Source of the DNA: Bacteroides_D sp963543925
Lineage (GTDB): Bacteria > Bacteroidota > Bacteroidia > Bacteroidales > CAJPTX01
Reading direction: 5' to 3'
NCBI GenBank assembly: GCA_963543925.1
Contig: CAUUCP010000001.1
Location: forward strand, 62,001-126,000
DNA length: 64,000 nucleotides
Within the stretch, counting starts at the first letter, position 1. Each line of letters opens with the position of its first letter. Position numbers and translations under genes: made by a program. Shown one piece after another: positions 8,813-17,175 of this stretch. The notes under the pieces were generated by a model. The model was not told where the DNA came from, did no database searches, and worked only from the letters and a program-made list of their open reading frames with translations.

Positions 8813-10036
8813 ATGTATTCTCCTATAAACATTCGGCTAGAGTTTCCGCTTCTCTCTCAACGTTTTCACAATCGCGAGTTGGTATATCTGGACAATGGAG
8901 CGACCACCCAGAAGCCTCGTTGTGTTTTACAAGAGATGCAGGAGGCGTATGAGGTGTACAATGCCAATATTCACCGGGGTGTGCATCATCTCAGTCAGTT
9001 GTCTACAGAGGCGTATGAGTTGTCTCGGGAGCGGGTTGCAGCTTACTTGGGGGCGTCGGATAAACGGAGTGTTATTTTCACGGGTGGTACGACGAGTGCG
9101 ATCAATATGGCGGCAAACTGTCTGGCAGAGAGTCTGTTGCATGAGGGGGATGCGATACTCGTCTCGGAGATGGAGCATCATTCGAATCTTGTTTCTTGGC
9201 AATTGGTGGCGCAACGTTATAAGTTGCGTATCTTGAAATGGCCGATTCTTGATTCGGGTAGCTTGGATTTGTCGGTACTCCCCTCTTTGTTATCTCAGGG
9301 GGTGCGTGTGGTGGCAGTGACCCATGTTTCTAATGTGATGGGTGTAGTGAACCCTATAGCGGAGATTGCCCAAGTGGTGCATGCGCAGGGTGCGTTGCTT
9401 TTTGTAGATGGCGCACAGGGAGTTAAGCATTTTCCTATTGATGTAGGGGCTTTGGGTGCAGATTTTTATGCATTCTCGGGGCATAAGATTTATGGACCTA
9501 ATGGAATCGGTGTTCTTTGGGGGCGTTATGACTTGATGGATCGTCTTTCTCCTTGGCAGGGAGGGGGAGAGATGGTAGGGCGTGTTTCGTTTGATGGTAC
9601 GACCTACGCAGATTTGCCATTCCGTCTTGAGGCTGGTACGCCGCCCTATATAGAAGCTATCGGGCTGGGGCGTGCGCTTTCTTTTTATAAGGAGCTTTCG
9701 GAGGAGAGCGAGGGGGCATTGTTGGAGTATGAAAGTCAGCTTCTTAGAGATGCTTATGAAGGAGTTCGAGCACTGGGGGGAGAGGTCTATGGTTATTTTC
9801 CCAGCAATGCAGCGATTCTTTCGTTTAACTTTTCAGGAATTCACCATTACGATTTGGGTACACTTCTCGATCAAATGGGTATTGCGGTGCGCACAGGTAC
9901 GCACTGTGCGGAGCCTTTGATGACACGTTTTGGGGTAACGGGTACCGTACGTGCATCGTTTGCGCTGTACAATACACAGGAGGAGGTGGAATATTTCTTG
10001 TCTTCCCTTCGGAAGGCGGTTTCTATGTTGAAATAG
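8813..10036 (+). CDS. sufS: Cysteine desulfurase SufS
   Basis: SufS removes sulfur from L-cysteine and supplies it to the SufBCD scaffold. The 407-aa class V aminotransferase-fold protein has the N-terminal YLDNGATTQKP motif, the PLP-binding lysine in SGHKIYGP (about residue 225), and the persulfide-forming cysteine in RTGTHCAEP (about residue 365). Spacing and positions match group II desulfurases. It ends the suf operon. No sufE, sufU or sufA is next to it, so the sulfur-transfer partner must be encoded elsewhere. Confidence 0.95.
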   Translation: MYSPINIRLEFPLLSQRFHNRELVYLDNGATTQKPRCVLQEMQEAYEVYNANIHRGVHHLSQLSTEAYELSRERVAAYLGASDKRSVIFTGGTTSAINMAANCLAESLLHEGDAILVSEMEHHSNLVSWQLVAQRYKLRILKWPILDSGSLDLSVLPSLLSQGVRVVAVTHVSNVMGVVNPIAEIAQVVHAQGALLFVDGAQGVKHFPIDVGALGADFYAFSGHKIYGPNGIGVLWGRYDLMDRLSPWQGGGEMVGRVSFDGTTYADLPFRLEAGTPPYIEAIGLGRALSFYKELSEESEGALLEYESQLLRDAYEGVRALGGEVYGYFPSNAAILSFNFSGIHHYDLGTLLDQMGIAVRTGTHCAEPLMTRFGVTGTVRASFALYNTQEEVEYFLSSLRKAVSMLK

Positions 10037-10183
10037 TTGGGCGTGTGTATTCTTTTTCTTCGCAATGTTAGAACGCTGATTATGAGATGCTTTTACACGC
10101 AATGTAGCTGGGGGTGAGAGGTCGGCTGGGTATGTTTTCGGAGCTATAGTGTTGTGTGGTAGAGGAGATTTTGATAAAACAGT

Positions 10184-10191
10184 TATCTTTG
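10184..10191 (+). promoter_or_regulatory. Candidate -7 promoter element for floA
   Basis: TATCTTTG matches TAnnTTTG and lies 22 bases before the floA start, which would give a short leader typical of Bacteroidetes. A TTTTG lies only ten bases upstream, too close for a normal -33 element. The remaining 177-bp gap after sufS shows nothing else clear. Confidence 0.4.
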
Positions 10192-10213
10192 TTCGCGAAT
10201 AAAAATCCGAAGT

Positions 10214-11197
10214 ATGGACGCAACACTAGTGATATTGATCATCTTTTGTTTGATCGCCTTGTGGATCGTGCTTTATTTTATCCCAGTGCGTCTTTGGTTT
10301 ACAGCCTTGGTATCAGGGGTGCATGTTTCACTTATCCAGTTGGCGTTGATGCGTTGGCGTCATGTTCCTCCTCGCATAATTGTTCAGGCGCTTATTGGAG
10401 GCACGAAGGCGGGGTTGACTTTGGCGCGTAATGACCTTGAGGCGCACCATTTGGCTGGAGGGAATGTTCCGAAGGTGGTGCAGGCGCTTGTCTCGGCGCA
10501 GAAGGCGAACATCCCGTTGAATTTCAAGATGGCGACGGCGATAGACCTTGCAGGACGAGATGTCTATGAGGCGGTTCGGATGTCGGTTATTCCAAAGGTG
10601 ATCAACACGCCTCCTGTGACGGCTGTTGCGAAGGATGGGATTCAGTTAATTGCTAAGGCGCGCGTGACGGTGCGTACGAATATCAATCAGCTTGTGGGTG
10701 GTGCAGGGGAGGAAACGGTCTTGGCTCGTGTGGGAGAGGGGATAGTCTCTTCGATAGGATCTTCTTCTTCGCACAAGATTGTTTTGGAAAACCCAGATAC
10801 CATTTCCAAAGTAGTGTTAGACAAGGGGTTGGATGCTGGTACGGCTTTTGAGATTCTCTCGATTGATATTGCAGACATTGACATTGGAAAGAATATTGGT
10901 GCGGTTTTGCAGCTTGACCAAGCTAATGCGGATAAGAATATTGCACAGGCGAAGGCGGAGGAGCGTCGCGCCATGGCAGTTGCTACCGAACAAGAGATGA
11001 AGGCTCGTGCGCAGGAGATGAAGGCGAAGGTGATAGAGGCAGAGGCTCAAATACCTCTGGCTATGGCGGAGGCGCTTCGTATGGGAAAGTTGGGGGTTAT
11101 GGATTACTATCAGTTACAGAACATCCAAGCAGACACCTCGATGCGTGAGCATTTGGCGAATGCTAATCAGACGCCTCCCTCTACGATAAAGAATTGA
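10214..11197 (+). CDS. floA: Flotillin-like protein FloA (UPF0365)
   Basis: FloA proteins are membrane-anchored SPFH-domain scaffolds of lipid microdomains. The 327-aa product has an N-terminal hydrophobic hairpin (about residues 4-45), an SPFH region (about 60-200) containing the family-typical IDLAGRDVYEAVRMSV and TPPVTAVAKDGIQLIAKARV, and a long Ala/Glu/Lys-rich coiled coil (about 225-300) with AEERRAMAVATEQEMKARAQ. Length fits the UPF0365 family. It is monocistronic by spacing. NfeD, which accompanies floA in some phyla, is not next to it. Confidence 0.9.
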   Translation: MDATLVILIIFCLIALWIVLYFIPVRLWFTALVSGVHVSLIQLALMRWRHVPPRIIVQALIGGTKAGLTLARNDLEAHHLAGGNVPKVVQALVSAQKANIPLNFKMATAIDLAGRDVYEAVRMSVIPKVINTPPVTAVAKDGIQLIAKARVTVRTNINQLVGGAGEETVLARVGEGIVSSIGSSSSHKIVLENPDTISKVVLDKGLDAGTAFEILSIDIADIDIGKNIGAVLQLDQANADKNIAQAKAEERRAMAVATEQEMKARAQEMKAKVIEAEAQIPLAMAEALRMGKLGVMDYYQLQNIQADTSMREHLANANQTPPSTIKN

Positions 11198-11227
11198 GGG
11201 GGGAGTGTGGATTGTTAAATCATCTAT

Positions 11228-11274
11228 TTCCGTGACCGTAATTTTTCAGCAATGGAGTTATTAGGGTCACGGAA
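11228..11274 (+). other. Long hairpin downstream of floA
   Basis: TTCCGTGACC (11228-11237) pairs with GGTCACGGAA (11265-11274), and the stem continues as TAAT/ATTA after one mismatch, giving about 14 paired positions. There is no following T tract, so it is not a classic terminator. A second small hairpin, CCCTGT/ACAGGG, follows at 11300-11316, and a short imperfect GGGCGAT-rich stretch at about 11366-11430. Confidence 0.6.
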
Positions 11275-11469
11275 TTGTTGTAAATATAGGTGGGCGATGC
11301 CCTGTCTAAAACAGGGACTATTGGCACTATAGTTGTGTGAGTTTTTGGTTTGGTGATGGTGTGGATGGGCGATGAGGGCGATAGGGCGATGAGCGGTAGA
11401 GTTATGAGAGCGATAGAGCGGCTTCTCTCCCCCCTCTCCCTTCCATTTTATTTATAGAGAACCTTAGTC

Positions 11470-11916
11470 ATGGAATCGAAGATAGAAATTTATCAGGCCT
11501 TGTGGCACTCCTTTTTTGGTTTGCGGGCTACAATAGATCAGGCCTTGAATCATCCTCCGACGGAGGGGATTTCGTTTGAGGATGCGATTTTGCTTTCACA
11601 AGTTGCTGAGCGTGGAGAGATTAGTCTGCGAGACATCGCTCGTACGAGTGAACGCGACATTGGTTCAGTCTCTCGGCAGTGTACTCGTCTTGAGGCAAGA
11701 GGGTGGATTATCAAGCAACGTAGTGTGAATGATGCTCGTTTATGCTTGCTTTCTGTGACGGAGTCTACGCTCAAGGTGTTGCCTTTGATAGATGAGACGA
11801 TAGATCGTGTGATTGGCGAGTGTATCCAAGCACTTTCGTTGGAAGACCGACAGGAGTTGGTTCGTATGCTTTTTGTGGTTAATAAGCAGATATCTGTTTT
11901 GCGTCGTAAGAAGTAA
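11470..11916 (+). CDS. MarR-family transcriptional regulator
   Basis: The 148-aa protein fits the size and layout of MarR regulators: an N-terminal dimerisation helix, a winged helix with ISLRDIARTSERDIGSVSRQCTRLEARGWI (helix-turn-helix, residues about 50-80), a basic wing with NDARLCLLSVTE, and a C-terminal helix returning to the dimer interface. The ligand and targets are unknown. It precedes a membrane protein by 22 bases and may regulate that gene or its own transcript. Confidence 0.85.
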   Translation: MESKIEIYQALWHSFFGLRATIDQALNHPPTEGISFEDAILLSQVAERGEISLRDIARTSERDIGSVSRQCTRLEARGWIIKQRSVNDARLCLLSVTESTLKVLPLIDETIDRVIGECIQALSLEDRQELVRMLFVVNKQISVLRRKK

Positions 11917-11938
11917 GGGGGGGAGACTTGGTGCTTTA

Positions 11939-12454
11939 ATGGGACGCGTGGAGGCTACATTTTTTTTCCTTTGGGGTGTTGCGACGTTGGTCACCTCGTT
12001 GGTGGTTTATTTTGCTCAAGGGTATTTGTCTAGTGTTGGGATGTTCTGGGGTCTCGTTCCGTTTTTTGGGCTTACGGGATCTTATTTTTTGGTTCGTTAT
12101 TATCGTCGTCTGGGTCGTATTTTTTTTGGTGAGACGCGTCATGCTATTGCTGCAACGTGGAGTATTTTGGGACCGACCATTGGTTTGGTAGGTTTTGACT
12201 CCCCTACTCCGTTGGTGGGTAAGTTGGTTGTTTTGGGTGCTGGGGTTGCAGTTACGGGAGGTTTGTTGCGCCATCGTCCAACGCTTTGGGTAGGTGTTTT
12301 TTGTGCTTTGAGTAGTCTTTTACTTCGTCAAATTTCACTTACTTTGCAGCCCGTAATTTTTGGAGTAGTGACCTTTGTAAGTATGACGATACCGAGTCTC
12401 CATCTTCTTTTTCGTAGTATGCTGGGATTGCAGCAAATACCTCCATCTCGATGA
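11939..12454 (+). CDS. Unrecognised integral membrane protein
   Basis: I do not recognise this family. The 171-aa product has about five hydrophobic segments separated by short loops, including a basic loop RYYRRLGRIFFGETRH, and no signal peptide or catalytic motif that I can see. A longer upstream frame exists but overlaps marR heavily, so I chose the ATG at 11939, which follows a G-rich run (11916-11925). It lies between marR and phoH and overlaps phoH by four bases (ATGA), so it belongs to the same transcript. Confidence 0.6.
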   Translation: MGRVEATFFFLWGVATLVTSLVVYFAQGYLSSVGMFWGLVPFFGLTGSYFLVRYYRRLGRIFFGETRHAIAATWSILGPTIGLVGFDSPTPLVGKLVVLGAGVAVTGGLLRHRPTLWVGVFCALSSLLLRQISLTLQPVIFGVVTFVSMTIPSLHLLFRSMLGLQQIPPSR

Positions 12455-13506
12455 AGCGTGTCGGGGGGGCGGTGCAACGGACGATTTCGTTAGAGAATTT
12501 CGCCTTGTTAGAGATTCTTGGGGTTAATAATCAGCGTTTTGTTCGTATTCAGGAGCAGTTTCCAGATTTGCGTCTCGTCTCTCGAGGTTCTGAGTTACTG
12601 GTTGAGGGGACGCTCCATCGGATTGCTGAGCTTGAGCGTCTTGTATTTGCCCTTGAGGCGGTTTATATGCGGTGGCAGACGATTGATGATCACGAGTTTG
12701 AGCGTTTGCTTTTGGGCGGGAGGTCTAGCGAGAGGCGGTCGTTGTCCTCTTCTGAGGTTACGTCGGGGGGTGGTGTTATTGTTTACGGTTCGAGTGGTGT
12801 GCGTATCGCTCCGCGTACGCAGCAGCAACGGGTGTTGGTGGACGCAGAGCAAAGCAATGACATTTTGTTTGCTATAGGTCCTGCAGGTACGGGTAAGACC
12901 TATATTGCTATCGCATTGGCGGTTCGCGCATTGCGTGCGCGTAGTATTCGTCGTATCATCCTTACTCGTCCAGCAGTTGAGGCTGGGGAACGTTTGGGGT
13001 TTCTCCCAGGGGATTTGAAAGATAAGTTAGACCCTTATCTTCAGCCTCTTTATGATGCGCTGAATGATATGATGCCAGCAGCGACACTGCAGTCGTTGCT
13101 TCATGAGGGTACGATACAGATTTCTCCTCTTGCTTATATGCGAGGTCGTACGTTGGACAATGCGTACGTAATACTTGACGAGGCACAGAATGCTACAATT
13201 CCTCAGATAAAGATGTTTTTGACACGTCTTGGTCGCAATGCCAAGGCGATAGTTACGGGCGACCTCACACAGGTAGACCTTCCTCGTCCTCAGCTTTCGG
13301 GTTTAGTCCCAACGTTGCAGATAGTGCGTGCTATTCCTGGTGTAGCGGTTGTGGAGATGGGGGTTGAAGATATAGTGCGTCATCGTTTGGTTTCGGATAT
13401 TGTCGAGGCTTTTCGGGTGTGGGAAAGCCGACGATGGAATGAAATAGGAGTCGAGGAGGAGGAGGGAGAGTCCACTCCTCCGTCAATATTAGAGAACCAT
13501 GAGTAA
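12451..13506 (+). CDS. phoH: PhoH-like NTPase (PhoL type)
   Basis: PhoH-family proteins are P-loop ATPases linked to RNA metabolism. The 351-aa protein has an N-terminal KH-like region (about 15-70) and an NTPase domain with Walker A GPAGTGKT (about residue 144), the LTRPAVEAGERLGFLPGDL motif, Walker B VILDEAQNAT and the sensor VTGDLTQVDLP. An acidic Glu-rich tail ends the protein. It overlaps the membrane-protein gene upstream and purC downstream by 8 bases. The phoH-purC linkage is common in Bacteroidetes. Confidence 0.9.
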   Translation: MKRVGGAVQRTISLENFALLEILGVNNQRFVRIQEQFPDLRLVSRGSELLVEGTLHRIAELERLVFALEAVYMRWQTIDDHEFERLLLGGRSSERRSLSSSEVTSGGGVIVYGSSGVRIAPRTQQQRVLVDAEQSNDILFAIGPAGTGKTYIAIALAVRALRARSIRRIILTRPAVEAGERLGFLPGDLKDKLDPYLQPLYDALNDMMPAATLQSLLHEGTIQISPLAYMRGRTLDNAYVILDEAQNATIPQIKMFLTRLGRNAKAIVTGDLTQVDLPRPQLSGLVPTLQIVRAIPGVAVVEMGVEDIVRHRLVSDIVEAFRVWESRRWNEIGVEEEEGESTPPSILENHE

Positions 13507-14440
13507 CGTAATCCTACATACGAACTGCCCATTTTTGGGGGTTCAGTCACGTTTTCAAGGGAAGGTGCGTGACGTTTATCATCTCGCGGGAGGTCAGATA
13601 GCCCTTGTGGTAACCGATCGAATTTCGGCGTTTGATGTAGTCCTTCCTTGGGGTATTGAGCATAAGGGTGCTGTGCTTAACGGTATTGCTTACCAAGCTT
13701 TGGAGGCAACGCGGGAGATTGTCCCCAATTGGATGACGGCTATGCCAGATCCGATGGTTATGTTGGGGCTAGATTGTCAGCCATTTGCGATAGAGGTGAT
13801 CGTGCGTGGGTATCTTTGTGGGAGTGCATGGCGGGAGTATAAAAATGGGGTTCGTAGTCTGTGTGGCGTATCGCTGCCACAGGGGATGAAAGAGTATGAT
13901 GCTTTTGTTAATCCCATTCTTACGCCGACGACCAAGGCAGAGGCTGGTCATGACGAGAATATTTCTCGGGCGGAGATCCTTTCTCGTGGTCTCGTGTCAC
14001 CTGAATATTATGAACAGATAGAGCGTTATGCGTTAGCGCTTTTTGAGTCTGGATCGAAGCTTGCAGCAAAGCGCGGGTTGATCTTGGCGGATACTAAGTA
14101 TGAGTTTGGGTTGCGAGATGGCAAGGTCTATTTGATCGATGAGGTGCATACACCGGACTCTTCTCGTTATTTTGAAGCTGTTGATTTTGAGAGTAGTATA
14201 CGGTCAGGGAGAGCTCCTCGCCAGTTGTCGAAGGAGTTTGTGCGTCAATGGTTGATGGATAATGGCTTTTCGGGGAAGTCGGGAGAACAGATTCCAGTCC
14301 TCTCTCCAGAGAAAGCACAGGAGATTTCGGGGCGATATCTCGAACTCTATGAGCGTCTTGTGGGTAAGAAGCTCGAACATGATACGTCGGAGGGTTTTGA
14401 GCAGCGAATGGTTGCGAGTGTGAATGAATGTATTAAATAG
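13499..14440 (+). CDS. purC: Phosphoribosylaminoimidazole-succinocarboxamide synthase
   Basis: PurC joins CAIR and aspartate with ATP to give SAICAR in purine synthesis. The 313-aa product has GKVRDVYHL and TDRISAFDVVLP at the N-terminus, the EVIVRGYLCGSAWREY segment, the TTKAEAGHDENIS substrate motif, and LIDEVHTPDSSRYF with the catalytic acidic residues. The length is typical of the longer (about 300 aa) PurC subfamily seen in Bacteroidetes and eukaryotes. Confidence 0.95.
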   Translation: MSNVILHTNCPFLGVQSRFQGKVRDVYHLAGGQIALVVTDRISAFDVVLPWGIEHKGAVLNGIAYQALEATREIVPNWMTAMPDPMVMLGLDCQPFAIEVIVRGYLCGSAWREYKNGVRSLCGVSLPQGMKEYDAFVNPILTPTTKAEAGHDENISRAEILSRGLVSPEYYEQIERYALALFESGSKLAAKRGLILADTKYEFGLRDGKVYLIDEVHTPDSSRYFEAVDFESSIRSGRAPRQLSKEFVRQWLMDNGFSGKSGEQIPVLSPEKAQEISGRYLELYERLVGKKLEHDTSEGFEQRMVASVNECIK

Positions 14441-14441
14441 T

Positions 14442-14449
14442 TACCTTTG
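14442..14449 (+). promoter_or_regulatory. Candidate -7 promoter element for dnaN
   Basis: TACCTTTG lies immediately after the purC stop and 24 bases before the dnaN ATG, suggesting that dnaN has its own promoter in the 33-bp gap. No good -33 element is seen. Confidence 0.4.
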
Positions 14450-14473
14450 TGGGGAGTATAGAAAAACGATACG

Positions 14474-15685
14474 ATGCGATTTAAAGTAGATACACAAGCG
14501 TTGTTCGACGCGTGGACTTATTTGTCTAAAGTGGTAACGCGTGGAATACCCTTTGATGGAGTGGATTTTGTAGCCAAGGGGGATGTTCTGACACTCACCC
14601 ATACGGATCCGGAGGTGGCGGTTCGCGTCACGATCTCTGGGGTTGAGATCATTGAGGAGGGGACGGTCTTTTTCCCATTGAAGTCCCTTACAGAGTCTAC
14701 CAAGGGGCTTTCTGGGAATAAGATGATGGTGGAGGTATGGACGGAGGCCAATGATGGAGATTTCAAGCAGTTGCGTGTCCATTCTAAGGATGATGCGGGG
14801 GGATCGGGACGAATGCCTTGTTTGGAGGAGGGTAACTTTCAGCTCTTTGAGCTTGCAGAGGAGAGTGAGTTGGAGAGTATAACACTTACGCAACGTATTA
14901 TCAAACGAGGTATTGCGAATACGATTTTTGCGATCAATTCAGGGGTTCGTTCTCCGCATCAGATTTTGCTAGCAGAGTTTGTTGAGATAGAGCCGGATAA
15001 GGTAACCTTTATTGGTTCGAGCTTGAATCATTTCGCGAGTTATACGGTGAGTGGTCGGGATAATAATGGGATATCGAAAAAGCTCATGATTCCGCAAAAG
15101 GGGGCGTCCATTTTGGAGGGGATTATGAAGGATCTTCCCGACGCGGAGGTGAAATTCTCCTTTAATGATGAGTTTTTGCTCGTGGAGATGGGTGAGATAT
15201 CGTTGGTGGCTCGTCTTAGAGATGAGGAGCGTTATCCTGATTTCAAATCGATGCGTACTCCTAAGGAGTCAACGTTTGAGCTTATCGTTTCTCGCGCTGA
15301 TTTTTACGCAGCAGTGAACTATATCAATAGCTACGTTGGGCAAAAGGGGTTATCTGGGGTTCTTACCGTGAAAGATTCTACGCTTTATCTGGGTGTTGAT
15401 GAGGCAGCGGATGGAGTTACTGCAGCAAACAAGAGTATTCCTTGTGATGCACAGTTTGACGAGGAGTTTACGATAGGATTCCGTTTGGATATCCTTGCTG
15501 CGGCCTGTACACACGTAGAGTCTCAGGATATAAACATTCTTTTACCTAAGAATATGGGGCAGGCTGCTTATATCTATCCGACGCAGAATACGGAGGAGAA
15601 CGTTTGGTTTGAGCAGCTGGTTGCTAGTAATGCGACACCACCGCAGAATAAGGCTATCGCAGAAGATCAAATACCAGAGGCGTGA
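14474..15685 (+). CDS. dnaN: DNA polymerase III beta subunit (sliding clamp), divergent
   Basis: The clamp tethers polymerase and other enzymes to DNA. The 403-aa protein has the three-repeat clamp layout: MRFKVDTQALFDAWTYLSKVV at the start, LTLTHTDPEVAVRV in the first domain, LVARLRDEERYPDF and FELIVSRADFYAAVNYI at the start of the third. It is divergent: it is longer than usual (about 370 aa) and does not end in the usual MPM-R/L motif, but runs on as a polar tail ending DQIPEA. A 1-nt stop/start overlap (TGATG) couples it to an exonuclease gene. Confidence 0.82.
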   Translation: MRFKVDTQALFDAWTYLSKVVTRGIPFDGVDFVAKGDVLTLTHTDPEVAVRVTISGVEIIEEGTVFFPLKSLTESTKGLSGNKMMVEVWTEANDGDFKQLRVHSKDDAGGSGRMPCLEEGNFQLFELAEESELESITLTQRIIKRGIANTIFAINSGVRSPHQILLAEFVEIEPDKVTFIGSSLNHFASYTVSGRDNNGISKKLMIPQKGASILEGIMKDLPDAEVKFSFNDEFLLVEMGEISLVARLRDEERYPDFKSMRTPKESTFELIVSRADFYAAVNYINSYVGQKGLSGVLTVKDSTLYLGVDEAADGVTAANKSIPCDAQFDEEFTIGFRLDILAAACTHVESQDINILLPKNMGQAAYIYPTQNTEENVWFEQLVASNATPPQNKAIAEDQIPEA

Positions 15686-16512
15686 TGACAACACCTAGTA
15701 CATTGGCTTGGCGTTCTAGTTCGTTGTCCAGTTCCTTGTTTGCAGAACTGGAGTTGCGTCGTCCGTTGCTTTTTTTTGATTTGGAGACTACGGGGATCGA
15801 TCCCGTGACTTCGCGCGTGTTGCAGATTGCGCTTTTGCAGGTATTGGAGGATGGGTCGTCTCGAGAATGGGATAGTTTGGTGAATCCTACAGTGCCTATT
15901 CCTCCGGAGACGACGGCGATACATGGGGTGACGGATGCGATGGTGGTTGATGCCCCTACTTTTCAGGAGCTTGCTCCAGTGTTAGCACCCATTTTCCAAG
16001 ATTCGGACTTGGCGGGTTATAATTCTACGCGCTTTGATGTTCCGATGATCCTTGAGGAGTTTGCACGTGCACATATTTATTTAGATTTTTCGCAGCACGC
16101 TCTTCTTGACGCGCATCTTATCTTTACACAGAAGGAGCCTCGGACGCTTACGGCGGCTTATCGTTATTACTGCCAAGGGGAATTGGTTGATGCGCACTCT
16201 GCCATGGCGGATACACGCGCTTCGGCGCAGGTCTTAATGGCGCAGCTCAAGCATTACACAGACCTTCCTTCGCAAGTAGAGTCGTTGTCGCTTTATTGTA
16301 ATAATGGACAGAAGATTTTGGACTTTTCTAACCGGCTTGGGTATAACGAGAAGGGGGAAATTGTCTTTAACTTTGGAAAGTACAAGGGGCAACAGGTGCG
16401 AGAGGTTTTTCGTCAGAACGACAGCTATTATGGTTGGATGATGCAGGCAGACTTTTCGGTTCAGGTGAAGGAGGTGATTTCGAAAATCTATAAGGAACTC
16501 CACAGTGCATAA
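15685..16512 (+). CDS. DEDDh 3'-5' exonuclease (epsilon-like)
   Basis: The 275-aa protein has an exonuclease domain of the DnaQ type: LLFFDLETTGIDP (Exo I, about residue 31), AGYNSTRFDVPMILEEF (Exo II) and DAHSAMADTRASAQVLM (Exo III, with His and Asp). A C-terminal segment with NFGKYKGQQVREVF resembles the short domain found after the nuclease in many Bacteroidetes homologues. Start is the ATG at 15685, overlapping the dnaN stop by one base. Coupling to the clamp gene suggests proofreading or repair work with the clamp, though this is inference. Confidence 0.88.
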   Translation: MTTPSTLAWRSSSLSSSLFAELELRRPLLFFDLETTGIDPVTSRVLQIALLQVLEDGSSREWDSLVNPTVPIPPETTAIHGVTDAMVVDAPTFQELAPVLAPIFQDSDLAGYNSTRFDVPMILEEFARAHIYLDFSQHALLDAHLIFTQKEPRTLTAAYRYYCQGELVDAHSAMADTRASAQVLMAQLKHYTDLPSQVESLSLYCNNGQKILDFSNRLGYNEKGEIVFNFGKYKGQQVREVFRQNDSYYGWMMQADFSVQVKEVISKIYKELHSA

Positions 16513-16542
16513 TGTAGTGTGGATGTAATTATTGGTAATAAG

Positions 16543-16577
16543 GCACCAGTTACTAGGTAATAGTGGCTGGTGCTTTT
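16543..16577 (+). terminator. Intrinsic terminator of the dnaN-exonuclease operon
   Basis: GCACCAG (16543-16549) pairs with CTGGTGC (16567-16573), with an inner ACTA/TAGT pairing, followed by TTTT. The next gene starts only 22 bases later. Confidence 0.75.
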
Positions 16578-16599
16578 GTCATTATAGTGTAACGGGTTA

Positions 16600-17169
16600 A
16601 TGAAGATTATTCGATTCCTAGACTCTGGCGAGGTGGTGGTGTGCAGTGATACGTCACGTGCTAATCGTGGCGAGGTATATGTTTTTCCTGTGTCGGGGGT
16701 GTATGAGGTGACTCCGTGTGTTTATTTTCATGTTTGTCAGAATTCTCGCACATTGCCTCAGGGTGCGGCATTGGAGCGTTGTGTTGATGCGTATGGTTAT
16801 GTCTTGCATATTGAAAATCAGAGCTATGCGAATAATCTAGAGGCTATGGCTCGGGTTTATAGTGCAGATCGTTCTATTATTGCTAGTGGGAGTGCTTTAC
16901 TTCCTGATGGAGGGATAGAGGTCTTGGGCGCATACGAACTTGTTGTGGAGGCTGGTGGCGTGCGGTATGATCTGGCGTTACGAGGCTGGGAGAAGCTTGC
17001 CCATCGGGTTGCAGAGTTGCGGAGTTGGCTTACTTTGAATGCGGGGGATTGGCTTTTGTTCCCGTTATGTTTTTCATCAATAAAAATGCCACGTGTTGTA
17101 TCTATTTTCTCTCGTATCTCGTTCTACGAAGAGAATCGTTTAGTACTTGACGAGTTATTTCGATCCTAA
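16600..17169 (+). CDS. Unrecognised protein, possibly a decayed FAH-fold protein
   Basis: I do not firmly recognise this 189-aa protein. It starts MKIIRFLDSGEVV, has no signal peptide or membrane segment, and contains a C-terminal stretch LRSWLTLNAGDWLLFP that resembles the FFTLKxGDLIFTGTP segment of small fumarylacetoacetate hydrolase (FAH) family proteins, followed by a similar ending (LVLDELFRS). The FAH metal-binding ExE motif is not visible, so if related it has lost activity. It begins just after the exonuclease terminator and lies 6 bases before the next gene, so the two probably share a transcript. Confidence 0.6.
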   Translation: MKIIRFLDSGEVVVCSDTSRANRGEVYVFPVSGVYEVTPCVYFHVCQNSRTLPQGAALERCVDAYGYVLHIENQSYANNLEAMARVYSADRSIIASGSALLPDGGIEVLGAYELVVEAGGVRYDLALRGWEKLAHRVAELRSWLTLNAGDWLLFPLCFSSIKMPRVVSIFSRISFYEENRLVLDELFRS

Positions 17170-17175
17170 TATTTC

